Source: CAVVSD01 sp963837655 (GTDB lineage: Bacteria > Actinomycetota > Thermoleophilia > Solirubrobacterales > Solirubrobacteraceae). Taken from it: DNA of 64,000 nucleotides. The notes under the pieces were generated by a model, which saw only the letters and a program-made list of their open reading frames with translations, did not search any database and was not told the origin of the DNA. Every line of letters starts with the position of its first letter. The first letter of the stretch is position 1. The position numbers and the translations under genes were made by a program. The stretch is from assembly GCA_963837655.1 (NCBI GenBank), contig CAWIOK010000001.1, forward strand, positions 372,001-436,000, read 5' to 3'. This document shows positions 53,312 through 63,784 of this stretch, piece by piece.

Positions 53312-54066
53312 TGATCCGGTACGAGCGGCGGGGCTCGGGCCCTGTGCTCGTGCTGCTGCACACGCTGGGCAGCGACCACACGATGTGGGATCCGGTGGTG
53401 CCGCTGCTGGAGTCCGAGCGGACCGTCGTGGCGGTCGACATGCCCGGATTCGGGGAGTCCCCGGCCCTCGACGGCGGTACGGCAGTGACGCCCGGGCGAC
53501 TGGCCGCAGTCGTGTCGGAGGCGCTCGCCGCGGACGGCATCGAGCGCCCGCACGTCGCCGGCAACTCGCTCGGCGGCTGGGTCGCGCTGGAGACGGCGCT
53601 GGCGGGCGCCGCGCGCAGCGTCACCGCGGTCGCCCCCGCCGGGCTGTGGCCGCGACCGCTGGCGCCCCGGCGCGACGTCGCGCGCCAGACCGCCCGCGCA
53701 GCACTTCCTGCACTGGGCGTGCTGCTGCGCAGCGACCACCTGCGCCGGCTGGCGATGGCCGGGACGACCGCGCACCCGGAGCGCGTCCCACCCGACGCCG
53801 TCGAGCACCTCGTCCGCTCCTACGCGAGCGCGCCCGGATTCGTGGAGGTCAACCGGGCGATGCGCGCGTCGCGCTTCGAGCGCCTCGCGGAGATCACGGT
53901 GCCGGTGACGTTGGGCTGGCCGGAGCACGACCGCCTGGTCGCGCGCCCCCGCGACCTGCCGATGACGGTGCGCAACGTCGCGCTCCCGGGGTGCGGGCAC
54001 CTGCCGACGTACGACGACCCGGCTGCCGTGGCGCGGTTGTTGCTGGAGGGGAGCGCGGAGGGGTAG
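53311..54066 (+). CDS. Alpha/beta hydrolase
   Basis: A 251-residue alpha/beta hydrolase with nucleophile elbow GNSLGGWVALE, oxyanion region LLHTLGSDHTMWD, acid in GWPEHDRLV and histidine in LPGCGHLPTYDD. It resembles the 3-oxoadipate enol-lactonase/haloperoxidase-like branch, but the substrate is unknown. GTG 53311 overlaps the previous stop (TAGTG), placing it last in the lipid-type operon. Confidence 0.88.
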   Translation: MIRYERRGSGPVLVLLHTLGSDHTMWDPVVPLLESERTVVAVDMPGFGESPALDGGTAVTPGRLAAVVSEALAADGIERPHVAGNSLGGWVALETALAGAARSVTAVAPAGLWPRPLAPRRDVARQTARAALPALGVLLRSDHLRRLAMAGTTAHPERVPPDAVEHLVRSYASAPGFVEVNRAMRASRFERLAEITVPVTLGWPEHDRLVARPRDLPMTVRNVALPGCGHLPTYDDPAAVARLLLEGSAEG

Positions 54067-54070
54067 TCGA

Positions 54071-55063
<993 letters not shown>

Positions 55064-55088
55064 GCCTCCCAACATAGACTCGGCACCC

Positions 55089-56755
55089 ATGGCGACCGAG
55101 TCCCGCGTCAGAGGCAGCACCGTCGCCGACGCCGTCGGCGCGACGTTGGCCGCGCACGGGATCGACACCGTCTTCGGCGTCATCGGCAGCGGCAACTTCG
55201 TGGCGACGAACGCGCTGTGCGCGGACGGCGCGACGTTCTTCGCGGCACGCCACGAGCACGGCGCCGTGTGCATGGCCGACGGCTGGTCGCGCGCCACCTC
55301 GCGCGTGGGCGTCGCCTCGGTGCATCAGGGGCCGGGACTGACCAACGCGATGACGGCCCTGGCCGAAGCTGCGAAGAGCGCCACCCCGCTGCTCCTGCTC
55401 GCCGGCGACACGCCGGCCGCCGCGCTGGGGTCGAACTTCCGCGTCGACCAGCACGACCTCGTGGCGTCGGTCGGCGCGATCGCCGAGCGCATCCACGCAC
55501 CGGAGACCGCGGCGGCCGACGCGGCCAGGGCGCTGCATCGCGCCGCGTCCGAGCGGCGGCCGGTCGTGCTGATGCTCCCGATCGACGTGCAGGCGGCCGG
55601 GGCGCCGACCGACACGCCGCTGCCCCCGCGCCGCGCCCTCCCCCGGCCGCCCGCCCCCGCACCCGAGGCGGTGCGCGAGGCCGCGCAGCTGCTGGCCGGC
55701 GCCCAGCGCCCGGTGCTCATCGGCGGCCGGGGAGCGGTGACGGCCGACGCCGGCGCGGCGATCGCGACGCTCGCCCGGCGCGCCGGCGCGCTGCTGGCGA
55801 CGTCGGCGCCCGCCAAGGGTCTGTTCGCCGGCGATCCCTTCGACCTCGGCATCTCGGGCGGCTTCGCGTCCCCGCTGGCCGCCGAGCTGCTCATGGAGGC
55901 CGACGTCGTCCTCGCGTTCGGCGCGCGCCTGAACCCGTGGACGACGCAGCACGGCCGGCTGTTCGGGCCGGGGGCGACCGTCGTCAAGGTCGACGCCGAA
56001 CCCGCGGCGCTCGGCATGCACCGCCCCGCCGACCTGGCCATCGTCGGCGATGCCGCGCTCGACGGCCGCAGCGATCGGTGCCGAGATCGAGCCCCGGCAG
56101 GGCCGGCGCACCGACGAGATGGCGTCGCGTATCGCGGCGCGGCGCTGGCGCGACGAGCCCTACGACGACGAGGGCACCGACGACACGATCGACCCGCGCA
56201 CCCTGTCGATCGCGCTGAACGACCTCCTCCCCGCCGACCGCGCGGTCGCCTGCGACTCCGGCGCCTTCCTGGGCTGGCCCGGCTTCTACCTCGACGTCGC
56301 CGACGCACGGCAGCTGGGCGTTCACGAACGCCTTCCAGGCCGTCGGCCTCGGGCTGCCGACCGCGATCGGCGTCGCGACCGCCGGACCCGATCGCGTGAC
56401 GGTCGCGGCGGTCGGCGACGGCGGCCTGTTCATGGCGCTTCCCGGAGCTGGAGACCGCGGTGCGGCTCGGCCTGCGGCTGCTCGTGCTCGTCTACGACGA
56501 CGCCGCCTACGGCGCCGAGGTCCACCACTTCGGTCCTCAGGGCCATCGCGCTGGAGACCGTGCGCTTCCCCGATGCCGACATCGCGGCGCTCGCGCGCGG
56601 CATGGGCGCCGAGGCGATCACCGTCCGCGCCGTCGAGGACCTCGCCCCGGTCGCCGGCTGGGTGCGCGACGGCACCAGGCCTGCTCGTCGTCGACGCGAA
56701 GGTCAACCCCGCCGTGTACGGCGAGTGGCTGGCCGACGCGTTCCGCGGCGGCTGA
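55089..56755 (+). CDS. Thiamine-diphosphate-dependent enzyme, acetolactate-synthase-like (five frameshifts)
   Basis: About 553 residues when repaired. Thiamine enzymes of this family decarboxylate or ligate 2-oxo acids (acetolactate synthase, benzoylformate decarboxylase and relatives). The N-terminal catalytic glutamate is in ARHEHGAVCMADGW, the middle domain in RPVLIGGRGAV, and the thiamine-binding GDG motif in AVGDGGLFMAL with LVYDDAAYGAEV. The first 320 residues are intact. After that, single extra bases near 56061, 56317, 56444, 56547 and 56680 each have to be skipped. TAGACT at 55075-55080 plus eight bases to the ATG suggests a leaderless mRNA. Confidence 0.85.
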
Positions 56756-56779
56756 CCCCCGACGTCCACGGAGGAACCC

Positions 56780-57526
56780 TTGCCCGACACCCCCGTCACC
56801 GCGCTGCTCGCACGCCCTGGCCGACGGCAGCGCGCGCGTCGTCGACCTCACCCAGCCGCTCGAGCGAGCACACGCCCGTGCTCCGGCTGCCCGAGCCGTT
56901 CGCGAACACCCCGCATCTCAGCCGCCGCGACCTGAGCCGCTACGACGACGCCGGGCCCGCGTGGGCGTGGAGCGTGCTCGAGCTCGGCGAGCACACCGGG
57001 CACCCACTTCGACGCCCCGATCCACTGGATCACCGGGCGCGGCGGCGAGGACGTCGCCTCCGTCGCGCCGGGCAGGCTCGTCGGTCCCGCGGTCGTCATC
57101 GACCTCACCGGCCGAGGTCGCGCGAGGACCCGGGCGACGCTGCATGACGGTCGGCGCACCTGGAGGATCGTTCGAGGCCGAGCACGGCCCGATCCGCCGA
57201 GGGCTCGTGGGTCCTGCTTGCGCACCGGCTGGGACGCGCGCGCCGACGACGAGGACGCGTTCCTCAACGCCGGGCCCGAGGGCCCGGTGACGCCGGGGCC
57301 CGACGTGGAGGCGTCGCGGTGGCTGGCGCAGGAGCGCGGCATCGTCGGGTTCGGCGTGGAGACCGTCGGGATCGACGCCGGCGCGGCCGGTGGGTTCGAC
57401 CCACCGTTCCCCGTGCACCACTTCGTTCTCGGCGCCGGGCGCTACGGCCTCACGCAGCTCGCGAACCTCGCCGAGCTGCCGCCGACGGGCGCCCTGATCG
57501 TCGTCGCGCCGCTGAAGACTGCGTAG
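56780..57526 (+). CDS. Cyclase family (kynurenine formamidase-like) protein, heavily frameshifted
   Basis: About 245 residues when repaired. These metal-dependent hydrolases (kynurenine formamidase/isatin hydrolase type) use the motif H-T-G-T-H-F-D-A-P-I-H, seen here across a break as EHTG and THFDAPIH, plus EAEHGPI and GSWVLLRTGWD. At least nine extra bases are needed, near 56813, 56863, 57001, 57110, 57123, 57139, 57143, 57153 and 57195, plus changes near 57169 and 57220. Start and end share a frame, as nine or twelve insertions require. TTG 56780 follows GGAGGA. The sequence at 57110-57220 looks unreliable. Confidence 0.7.
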
Positions 57527-57588
57527 ATGGCACCGGCAGCCCGAGCCGCGTGCTCGCGCTCGTCTAGCACCGACCACGAGGAGAACAG

Positions 57589-58134
57589 ATGGCGCTCTTG
57601 GGCTTCGGCCAGCCGCAGACGGGGATCATGCAGATGGCCTACGTCGTGGAGGACATGGACGCTGCGATGCGGACGTGGGTCGACGAGCTGAACGTCGGAC
57701 CGTGGTTCCTGCTGCCCAGCTTCAAGGGCGTCGAGCCGACGTACCGCGGGGGCCCCGCCGAATCCGACGTCGCGCTGGCTATGGCGTACGCGGGCCACAT
57801 GACGATCGAGCTCATCCAGCCCAACGACGACAACCCGTCCGTGTACCGCGAGTGGATCGAGAGGCACGGCTACGGCTTCCACCACTTCGGCGTCGGGTCG
57901 ATCGACTACGACGTGGATCTCCAGCGCCATCTCGACGCAGGCCACGATCTCGTCTTCGAGGCCAAGGTGCCGACCGGCGGTCGCGTCGCCTACGTCGACA
58001 CGACCGCCGAGCTGCCGGGCTACGTGGAGCTCATCGAGCTCGACGACCTGACCGACCAGACGTTCACCCGCTTCTACGCGGCGTCGCTGGGCTGGGACGG
58101 CAAGGACCCGGTCCGCGCGTTCGTCGGGGAGTAG
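57589..58134 (+). CDS. VOC-family (glyoxalase-like) protein
   Basis: A 181-residue protein beginning with a VOC half-domain: GIMQMAYVVEDMDAAMRTWVDEL, later YGFHHFGVGSIDYD and YVDTTAELPGYVELIEL. Histidines and glutamates in these stretches can bind a metal. It looks like the members found in organic-acid and aromatic pathways, substrate unknown. CGAGGAG precedes the ATG. It sits between the cyclase and the flavin monooxygenase in the same direction. Confidence 0.88.
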   Translation: MALLGFGQPQTGIMQMAYVVEDMDAAMRTWVDELNVGPWFLLPSFKGVEPTYRGGPAESDVALAMAYAGHMTIELIQPNDDNPSVYREWIERHGYGFHHFGVGSIDYDVDLQRHLDAGHDLVFEAKVPTGGRVAYVDTTAELPGYVELIELDDLTDQTFTRFYAASLGWDGKDPVRAFVGE

Positions 58135-58180
58135 CGCAGCCGGTCTACGATGGTCCGACTGACCTCGGGAGGGAGAGCCG

Positions 58181-59407
58181 ATGACGCTGCAGGACACCGG
58201 CACGCACAGCTTCGAGCCGCCGGATCCCGACCTCACGCCGGACGAGCTGGTGGCTCGCGCGACGGCGCTGCGCGGCGCGCTGCGCGAGCGCCAGGACGAG
58301 TGCGACGGCCTCGGCCGCCTCCCCGACTCGACGCTGCGCGACTACATCGACGCCGGCTTCTGGCGCGTGGTGCAGCCGCGCCGCTTCGGCGGCTACGAGT
58401 TCGACCTCGAGACGTTCCTGCTCATCACCGTCGAGCTGTCGCGCGGCTGCCCGTCCAGCGGCTGGGTGTTCGGCCTCACCGCCGCGCACAACCTCATCGT
58501 CGGCGTCTTCGAGGAGCAGGGCCAGATCGAGCTGTTCGGCGACGGCGACTTCCGCTGCCCGCTGTCCGCCCTCCCCGCGCCGGCGGAGAAGGTCGACGGC
58601 GGGTACCGCGTGAGCGGCTGGTGGGACTACTCGTCGGGCTGCGACGTCGCCACGCACTTCATCGGCGGGGCCGTGATCACCGAGCCGAACGGCGAGATCG
58701 ACACGCGCTGGGTCGCGTTCCGCCGCGACCAGTTCGAGATCCTGGACAACTGGGACACGCTGGGGATGCGCGGCACGGGCTCGCGGCGCGTCGTCGTCCA
58801 CGACCTCTTCGTCCCGGAGCGCCACACCGTCCCGTCGCCCAACCCGTTCCGCCCGGTCGTGGAGTTCCCCGGCCGCGACGTCCACGCGAACCCGCTGTTC
58901 CGCGGACCGCTCGCATCGCTGCTCATCTCCGAGCCGGCGGCGGTCTGCGTCGGCATCGCCAAGGCGGCGCTGGATGAGTACATCGAGCTGCTCACGACGA
59001 AGCACCAGTGGGGTCCGCTGTCGCCGCTGCGCGCCGAGGTGGGGGTCTTCCAGCGCCTGCTCGGCGAGGCCACCGCCTACGTCGACACCGCCGAGGCGAC
59101 GCTCCATCAGGTCGCGAGGCTCTGGACGGAGCGTGCCAAGGAGTCGGCGGCGAGCGGCACGCCGGCGACCGACGAGGAGGACCGCCGGCTCATCCTCATC
59201 GAGCAGCAGATCATCGAGACGGCCGTGAGGGCCGTGGACATCGTGTTCCGCACCAGCGGCTCGAGCTCCTCCAACAAGGGACAGCGCATCGAGCGCTACT
59301 TCCGCGACGTCAACATGGTCCGGACCCACGTCACGCTCCAGTTCGAGCGCACGTGGGAGAACGTCGGGCGGCTCCGGCTCGGCCTGCAGCCGGAGATGCC
59401 CTTCTAG
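58181..59407 (+). CDS. Acyl-CoA-dehydrogenase-fold flavin monooxygenase (HsaA/HpaB-like)
   Basis: A 408-residue protein with the acyl-CoA dehydrogenase fold: LRDYIDAGFWRVVQPRRFGGYE, SRGCPSSGWVFGLTAAHN, GGYRVSGWWDYSSGCDVA and a C-terminal FRTSGSSSSNKGQRIERYFRD. The SGWW-YSSGC pattern and absence of the usual catalytic glutamate point to the two-component monooxygenase group (HsaA, p-hydroxyphenylacetate hydroxylase oxygenase) rather than a true dehydrogenase. It would need a flavin reductase partner. TCTACGATGG upstream resembles a -10 element. It overlaps the stop of the opposite gene by four bases. Confidence 0.88.
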   Translation: MTLQDTGTHSFEPPDPDLTPDELVARATALRGALRERQDECDGLGRLPDSTLRDYIDAGFWRVVQPRRFGGYEFDLETFLLITVELSRGCPSSGWVFGLTAAHNLIVGVFEEQGQIELFGDGDFRCPLSALPAPAEKVDGGYRVSGWWDYSSGCDVATHFIGGAVITEPNGEIDTRWVAFRRDQFEILDNWDTLGMRGTGSRRVVVHDLFVPERHTVPSPNPFRPVVEFPGRDVHANPLFRGPLASLLISEPAAVCVGIAKAALDEYIELLTTKHQWGPLSPLRAEVGVFQRLLGEATAYVDTAEATLHQVARLWTERAKESAASGTPATDEEDRRLILIEQQIIETAVRAVDIVFRTSGSSSSNKGQRIERYFRDVNMVRTHVTLQFERTWENVGRLRLGLQPEMPF

Positions 59408-59778
59408 GCCGGTACGGCGGCCTTCGCGGCGGCGCGCGCCTTCCGCTGCTCGCGGCGGGCGGCGCGCTTCGCTGCGACGCGAAGGTCGCCGGCGCGCTGG
59501 GCGACCATGAGGGCCAGCTCGCCGCTGGGACGGAACGGGTCGGCGAGGACCCACGAGCCGTGGACCTCCGCGGCGGCCCAGATGTCGCCCGCGACCTCGG
59601 CGACGAGCACGTCCCCGGAGAGCTGCGGGTGCGAGTCCAGAGCGGCCAGCCGGGCGAGGGCCGGCGCGTCCTCGGCGTGCGCGCGCCGGATGGTGACGCT
59701 CTCCGGCCAGGCTCCGGTGGGTGCCACCGGGGTAAGCCGTCGCGACCAGATGTTGCGTGATTGGCTCATGGGTGGCAT
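59404..59778 (-). CDS. Small GNAT-like protein
   Basis: A 124-residue protein with an N-terminal stretch like the start of GNAT acetyltransferases (VTIRRAHAEDAPALARLAALD, then DVLVAEVAGDIWAAAE and a DPFRPSGELALMVAQRA helix). The acetyl-CoA pyrophosphate loop (Q/RxxGxG/A) is missing, so it is probably not a working acetyltransferase. The tail is a lysine/arginine-rich helix. Starts at 59778 or 59769 are possible; the second encodes MSQS like the divergent MocR gene, because both starts lie in a shared inverted repeat. Confidence 0.7.
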   Translation of the reverse strand: MPPMSQSRNIWSRRLTPVAPTGAWPESVTIRRAHAEDAPALARLAALDSHPQLSGDVLVAEVAGDIWAAAEVHGSWVLADPFRPSGELALMVAQRAGDLRVAAKRAARREQRKARAAAKAAVPA

Positions 59779-59826
59779 CTTTCCCCCTGTCTTTGGCCTC
59801 CGCTAGAGCCAATCTATGAGCCAATC
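59757..59826. promoter_or_regulatory. Divergent MocR control region with three GAGCCAATC boxes
   Basis: GAGCCAATC occurs directly at 59806-59814 and 59818-59826 (12 bp apart) and inverted as GATTGGCTC at 59759-59767. The outer two lie in 13-bp inverted copies of GTGATTGGCTCAT, which overlap the start codons of the two divergent genes. This is very likely the binding region of the adjacent regulator. Confidence 0.65.
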
Positions 59827-61261
59827 ACTGACTGCCGACCATTTGCTGAACCTGATGGCAGGCTGGGAGCGCCGACGTGGTCCCCGCTACCTCGCCCTCG
59901 CGGACGCGATCCAGGAGACCGTCCATCGCGAGGAGCTCGAGGACGGGACCCGACTGCCGCCCGAGCGCGCGCTTGCCCAGCTCGCGCAGCTCGGCCGCGG
60001 CACCGTCGTCGCCGCCTACGCGGAGCTCTCCGACCGCGGCGTCGTCGAGCGCCGCCAGGGCAGCGGGACGCGGCTCACGACCGGCATCGCGCCGAGCGGC
60101 TCGCGCACGCTGCGGGCGTCGCTCTTCGGCCGCGCCGTGCAGGAGGACGACGGCCTCATCGATCTGTCCTTCGGCGCGCCCTGGTACGACGAGCACTCCG
60201 CGCCGCTCGCCGGCAGCGCGAACGACGCGATCGCCGCCGGCGCGCCGGTCCGCGGCTACGCGCCGCTCGGGCTCCCCGGCCTGCGGACCGCGATCGCCGA
60301 GCGCCTCTCCACCCGCGGCACGCCCACCACCGATCGCCAGATCGTCGTCACGACCGGCTCGCAGGGCGCCATCCAGCTCGTCACGACCGCCCTCGTGCGC
60401 CGCGGGGACCGCGTCATCGTGGAGGCCCCGACGTACCCGGGCGCGATGGAGCTCTTCTCGCGTGCGGGCGCGGTCGTGATCGCCGTGCGCCGCGACCACG
60501 CCGGACCGCGGCCCGACGATCTGGCCAGGGCGCTGGGCGGTCCCGGCGCGGCGCTCGTCTTCCTCGTCCCCACCTGCGCGTATCCGACCGGCGCGATCGT
60601 CCACGAGCACCGCCGCCGGGAGATCCTGGCGACGTGCGCCGAGCACGACGTCCTCGTGGTCGAGGACCTGACCCCGGCCGATCTCGTCTTCGAGTTGCCC
60701 GCTCCCCCCTCGCTCGTCTCGATGGCGCCCGACCGCGTGGTCGCGCTGGGGTCGTTCTCCAAGGTTCTCTGGGGCGGTCTGCGAACGGGCTGGCTACGCG
60801 CGGACCCCGGGCTCGTGCTGCGTCTCGGACGGCTGAAGGCCGCACAGGACCTCGGGAGCGGGATGCTCGACCAGGCCGCGGTCCTCCGCGCGCTGCCCGG
60901 CTACGACGACGCCGCCGACGCCCGCCGCGTGCAGGCTCGCGATCGCTACGAGGTGCTCGCCCAGGCGCTGCGCGAGGAGCTTCCCGAGTGGGAGTTCGAG
61001 GAGCCCAAGGGCGGCTGGTCGCTGTGGGTCAAGCTGCCGCTTCCCGTCGCTGACGAGGTCTGCGCCGCCGCGGCGCGCCGCGGCGTCGCGATCGCGACGG
61101 GCTCCAACACGGCGCCGGACGACCTCTTCCTCGACCACGTCCGCCTGTGCTTCCCGGCCGAGCCGCACCTGCTCGTGGAGGCAGTCCGCCGCATGCGCCT
61201 CGCCTGGGAGGACCTGCAACGGGCGGGCGACGTCACCGCGGCGGTGCCGGCAGGCCGCTGA
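59816..61261 (+). CDS. MocR-type (GntR + aminotransferase) PLP-dependent regulator
   Basis: A 481-residue MocR regulator. Residues 25-85 form a GntR winged helix (RYLALADAIQETV, LPPERALAQLAQLGRGTVVAAYAEL). The rest is an aminotransferase-fold domain that binds pyridoxal phosphate through the lysine in GSFSKVLWGGLRTGW. Such regulators sense PLP or amino-group metabolites and usually act on the divergent gene. Tandem and inverted repeats around its own ATG support autoregulation. The frame is intact. Confidence 0.93.
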   Translation: MSQSLTADHLLNLMAGWERRRGPRYLALADAIQETVHREELEDGTRLPPERALAQLAQLGRGTVVAAYAELSDRGVVERRQGSGTRLTTGIAPSGSRTLRASLFGRAVQEDDGLIDLSFGAPWYDEHSAPLAGSANDAIAAGAPVRGYAPLGLPGLRTAIAERLSTRGTPTTDRQIVVTTGSQGAIQLVTTALVRRGDRVIVEAPTYPGAMELFSRAGAVVIAVRRDHAGPRPDDLARALGGPGAALVFLVPTCAYPTGAIVHEHRRREILATCAEHDVLVVEDLTPADLVFELPAPPSLVSMAPDRVVALGSFSKVLWGGLRTGWLRADPGLVLRLGRLKAAQDLGSGMLDQAAVLRALPGYDDAADARRVQARDRYEVLAQALREELPEWEFEEPKGGWSLWVKLPLPVADEVCAAAARRGVAIATGSNTAPDDLFLDHVRLCFPAEPHLLVEAVRRMRLAWEDLQRAGDVTAAVPAGR

Positions 61262-61351
61262 GGCGGTCGAACCCCAGCTCGCTACAGCCCTCGCCGCGGC
61301 CGGTCGTCTCGCGCGCAGGGCCTCCTCCTCTGCAGGACGTAGGAACCCCGG

Positions 61352-63097
61352 TCATCGGATCGGCACCTTCAGCCTCGCCTCGTCCTCGTCGAAGTCCGAC
61401 ACGCGGTTGGTGACGGTGATCCGCCAGTCCCCCGCGGGCGCGAGCTGCGCGTCGGTGACGATCCAGTGCCCGGGCCCAGCCCGGCTGGTCGCCAGGTGCA
61501 GCGGGCCGATCGCCTTGGATGGCAGCTCGGCGTCGACCGTGAGCTCCTTGGAGCCCGTGTACGGCGCGCCGGTCCGGGAGTCGAGCAGGTAGATGTGCAT
61601 CTCGTTCACACCCACCTGCGCTGGGTCGACCGTCATCTGCAGGCGCTGCGGCCCGAGCGCCACGTCTGTGGAGTACGGCCCTGTCGCCGCGGCGGTCGCG
61701 CCCGCGATCGCACGCGGCGGCGGCGAGCCGACGAGCACGGCCGTCGCGGCCAGGACCCCGCAGAGCAGGACCACCTCGGCGCGCAGCGCCCGCCGCAGCA
61801 GGACGCCCGCGCCACCCGGCGCCTCGCCGCCCGCGGCATGCGAGCGCAGGGCCGGGATGATGCGCCGGCGCTGGGTGGCGCCCAACCCCACGAGAATCGC
61901 GAACAGCCCGATCTTGACCAGCAGCGAGCGCCCGAAGCCCGTGTCGGCGAAGGGCGACAGGCTCCAGTCCAGGTGGATCGCCGCCTGCACCCCGCCGCTG
62001 ACCGCGAGCGCCACGACCGACCACAGGGCGATCGGCGAGAAGCGCGCGAGGACGCCGGCCAGCAGCCGTGTGCGGACCGGCGGGTCCAGGCGCCGTGTCG
62101 CCGCCGGCACCGCCAGCAGCAGCGCGACCATCCCGCCGATCCAGAGCGCCGTCGCCGCCACGTGCACGACGTCCAATGGCGCGAGCACGGCGACCGGGCT
62201 CTGCGTCGTGGCGTGGCCCGCGAGGGCAGGACCGGCGAGGATCGCCGCCGCGGGCACGGCGGCCACGGCAGCTGCGATCCGGGATGGGCGCGCCCACAGG
62301 ATCGCGAGCGCCGCCCCGAGCACGATCCACGCGACGAACCGCACGCCGAGCCACGACCCGGTTCGCGTGCCGAGCACCTCGCGGACGACCGAGGGGTCCA
62401 GCGCGGTCCAGGCCGACGTCTCCCCCGCGACCGCGGCCTGCAGCACCACGGCGGCGGCGCCGGCGACGATCCCCAGGACGACCCCCGCCCCGACCAGGCG
62501 CGCGAGACGGGCCTCGAACGCGGCACCGGCCGGCTCCAGCAGCGTCTCGCCGCGCACGGCCGGGCGCCAGCAGAAGGCGAGGAACGCGACGCCTCCGAGC
62601 GCCACGGAGATCGCGAGATACCCGAGCCCGCGCGCGATCCCCAGCGCCGCGCGGCTCACGGGCCCGGCCGACGTGCCCTCCAGGAGCGTGGCGACGCTCT
62701 TCGCGGGGGCGGCGGCCTCGCCGACCTGGAAGATCAGGCCGCCGGAGACGGGGTGGCCGTCGGCGGAGACGACGCGATACGTCGCGGTGTACGCGCCCTG
62801 CGGCACGGACACCGGCAGCGACACCGCGATCGCCGAGCTCCTACCACCCGGGCGCCGCAGCGGACCTGTCTTGAGCTGCCTGCCCCTGCCGTCGAACACG
62901 CGCACCGCTCCGAACGCGGCCTCGACCGGCTCATCGAACCCGAACACCACCTCCTCGGGCGGCTGCTCCAGCACGGCGCCGCGCTCGGGGGACGTCCGCT
63001 CGAGCGTCGCGTGGGCGCTGGCCACGGGCGACAGCGCGCCCAGCGCCGTCGCAGCGACCGCGAGCGCGACCCCGAGGCGGGCGCCAGGTCTCACCAC
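61352..63097 (-). CDS. CopC-CopD fusion copper-handling membrane protein
   Basis: A 581-residue protein. An N-terminal signal peptide (GVALAVAATALGALSPVASA) is cleaved to expose the copper-binding HATLERTSP, followed by a CopC domain ending in VSADGHPVSGGLIFQVG. Then come about eight membrane helices of the CopD type with histidines (VVHVAATALWIGGMVALLL), and a C-terminal YtkA-like extracellular domain. It probably binds and imports or shuttles copper. It is coupled to the upstream exported protein (7-base overlap). GTG 63097 or 63094 is the start. Confidence 0.92.
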   Translation of the reverse strand: MVRPGARLGVALAVAATALGALSPVASAHATLERTSPERGAVLEQPPEEVVFGFDEPVEAAFGAVRVFDGRGRQLKTGPLRRPGGRSSAIAVSLPVSVPQGAYTATYRVVSADGHPVSGGLIFQVGEAAAPAKSVATLLEGTSAGPVSRAALGIARGLGYLAISVALGGVAFLAFCWRPAVRGETLLEPAGAAFEARLARLVGAGVVLGIVAGAAAVVLQAAVAGETSAWTALDPSVVREVLGTRTGSWLGVRFVAWIVLGAALAILWARPSRIAAAVAAVPAAAILAGPALAGHATTQSPVAVLAPLDVVHVAATALWIGGMVALLLAVPAATRRLDPPVRTRLLAGVLARFSPIALWSVVALAVSGGVQAAIHLDWSLSPFADTGFGRSLLVKIGLFAILVGLGATQRRRIIPALRSHAAGGEAPGGAGVLLRRALRAEVVLLCGVLAATAVLVGSPPPRAIAGATAAATGPYSTDVALGPQRLQMTVDPAQVGVNEMHIYLLDSRTGAPYTGSKELTVDAELPSKAIGPLHLATSRAGPGHWIVTDAQLAPAGDWRITVTNRVSDFDEDEARLKVPIR

Positions 63098-63765
63098 GCC
63101 TCTGCGGAACCCGACGGGGTCTGCTCACCGCGCGCACGGCGGCGGCGCACGATCAGCACGAGCGCGATCGACGCGATGATGAACGCGACCAGCCCGATGA
63201 TGGCGCCGACCGGCATCCCGCTGCCGGCGACCTTGCCGCGCCAGAAGAGCGTCCCAGTGATCGCCTGGGGCTTGGCGTCGCCGACCTGCACGGGCACCGA
63301 CCAGTCGAAGATCTTCGTCTTGGCGTTCTTGTCGGTCACCTTCTGCGGCACCGTTCCCGGGCTCATCCAGTGGATGCGGTGGTCGTGGGTCTCGTAGCGC
63401 CCGTCGCCCTCGAGCGTCTTCCAGACCGGCGTCGCCTTGGCGTCCGCGCTCTTGGGGACCTTGACGTTGGCGTAGGGGTCGTTGTTGAGGTAGGTCGCCG
63501 GCGAGCGCTGGTTGACCTGCACCGTGCCGTCAGGCAGCAGGCGAGCGTACGGCTCGTTCTCGTAGCCCTCGAGCGTGACCACCTGGCCGGTCCTGTTCTG
63601 CAGCAGTAGGCGGTCGCCGTAGTTGAGGACCTGCACCTTCAGGCCCGGGATGCCAGTGCCTGTGAGCACCGAGTCGAACCGCGGATCGCCCTGATGGGCC
63701 ATCGCGGGAGCGGCGAACGCGCAGGACAGCGCCAGCACGATCACCACGATCGTCGTGCGGCGCAT
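63091..63765 (-). CDS. Exported protein coupled to the CopC-CopD gene
   Basis: A 224-residue protein with a signal peptide (RTTIVVIVLALSCAFAAPAMA), a mature beta-rich domain (RFDSVLTGTGIPGLKVQVLNYGDRLLL, HDHRIHWMSPGTVP) and a C-terminal membrane helix (GAIIGLVAFIIASIALVLIV). The HDHRIHW histidine cluster could bind a metal such as copper. I do not recognise a named family, but its place upstream of a CopC-CopD fusion suggests a copper role. A GAGGAGGCGGCG site lies before the ATG. Confidence 0.82.
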   Translation of the reverse strand: MRRTTIVVIVLALSCAFAAPAMAHQGDPRFDSVLTGTGIPGLKVQVLNYGDRLLLQNRTGQVVTLEGYENEPYARLLPDGTVQVNQRSPATYLNNDPYANVKVPKSADAKATPVWKTLEGDGRYETHDHRIHWMSPGTVPQKVTDKNAKTKIFDWSVPVQVGDAKPQAITGTLFWRGKVAGSGMPVGAIIGLVAFIIASIALVLIVRRRRARGEQTPSGSAEAW

Positions 63766-63784
63766 CGCCGCCTCCTCGTGTCGT

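Noticed and set aside
58181..59407. True acyl-CoA dehydrogenase
   Set aside because: The sequence follows the HsaA/HpaB-like monooxygenase pattern (SGWW, YSSGC) and lacks the usual catalytic glutamate context.
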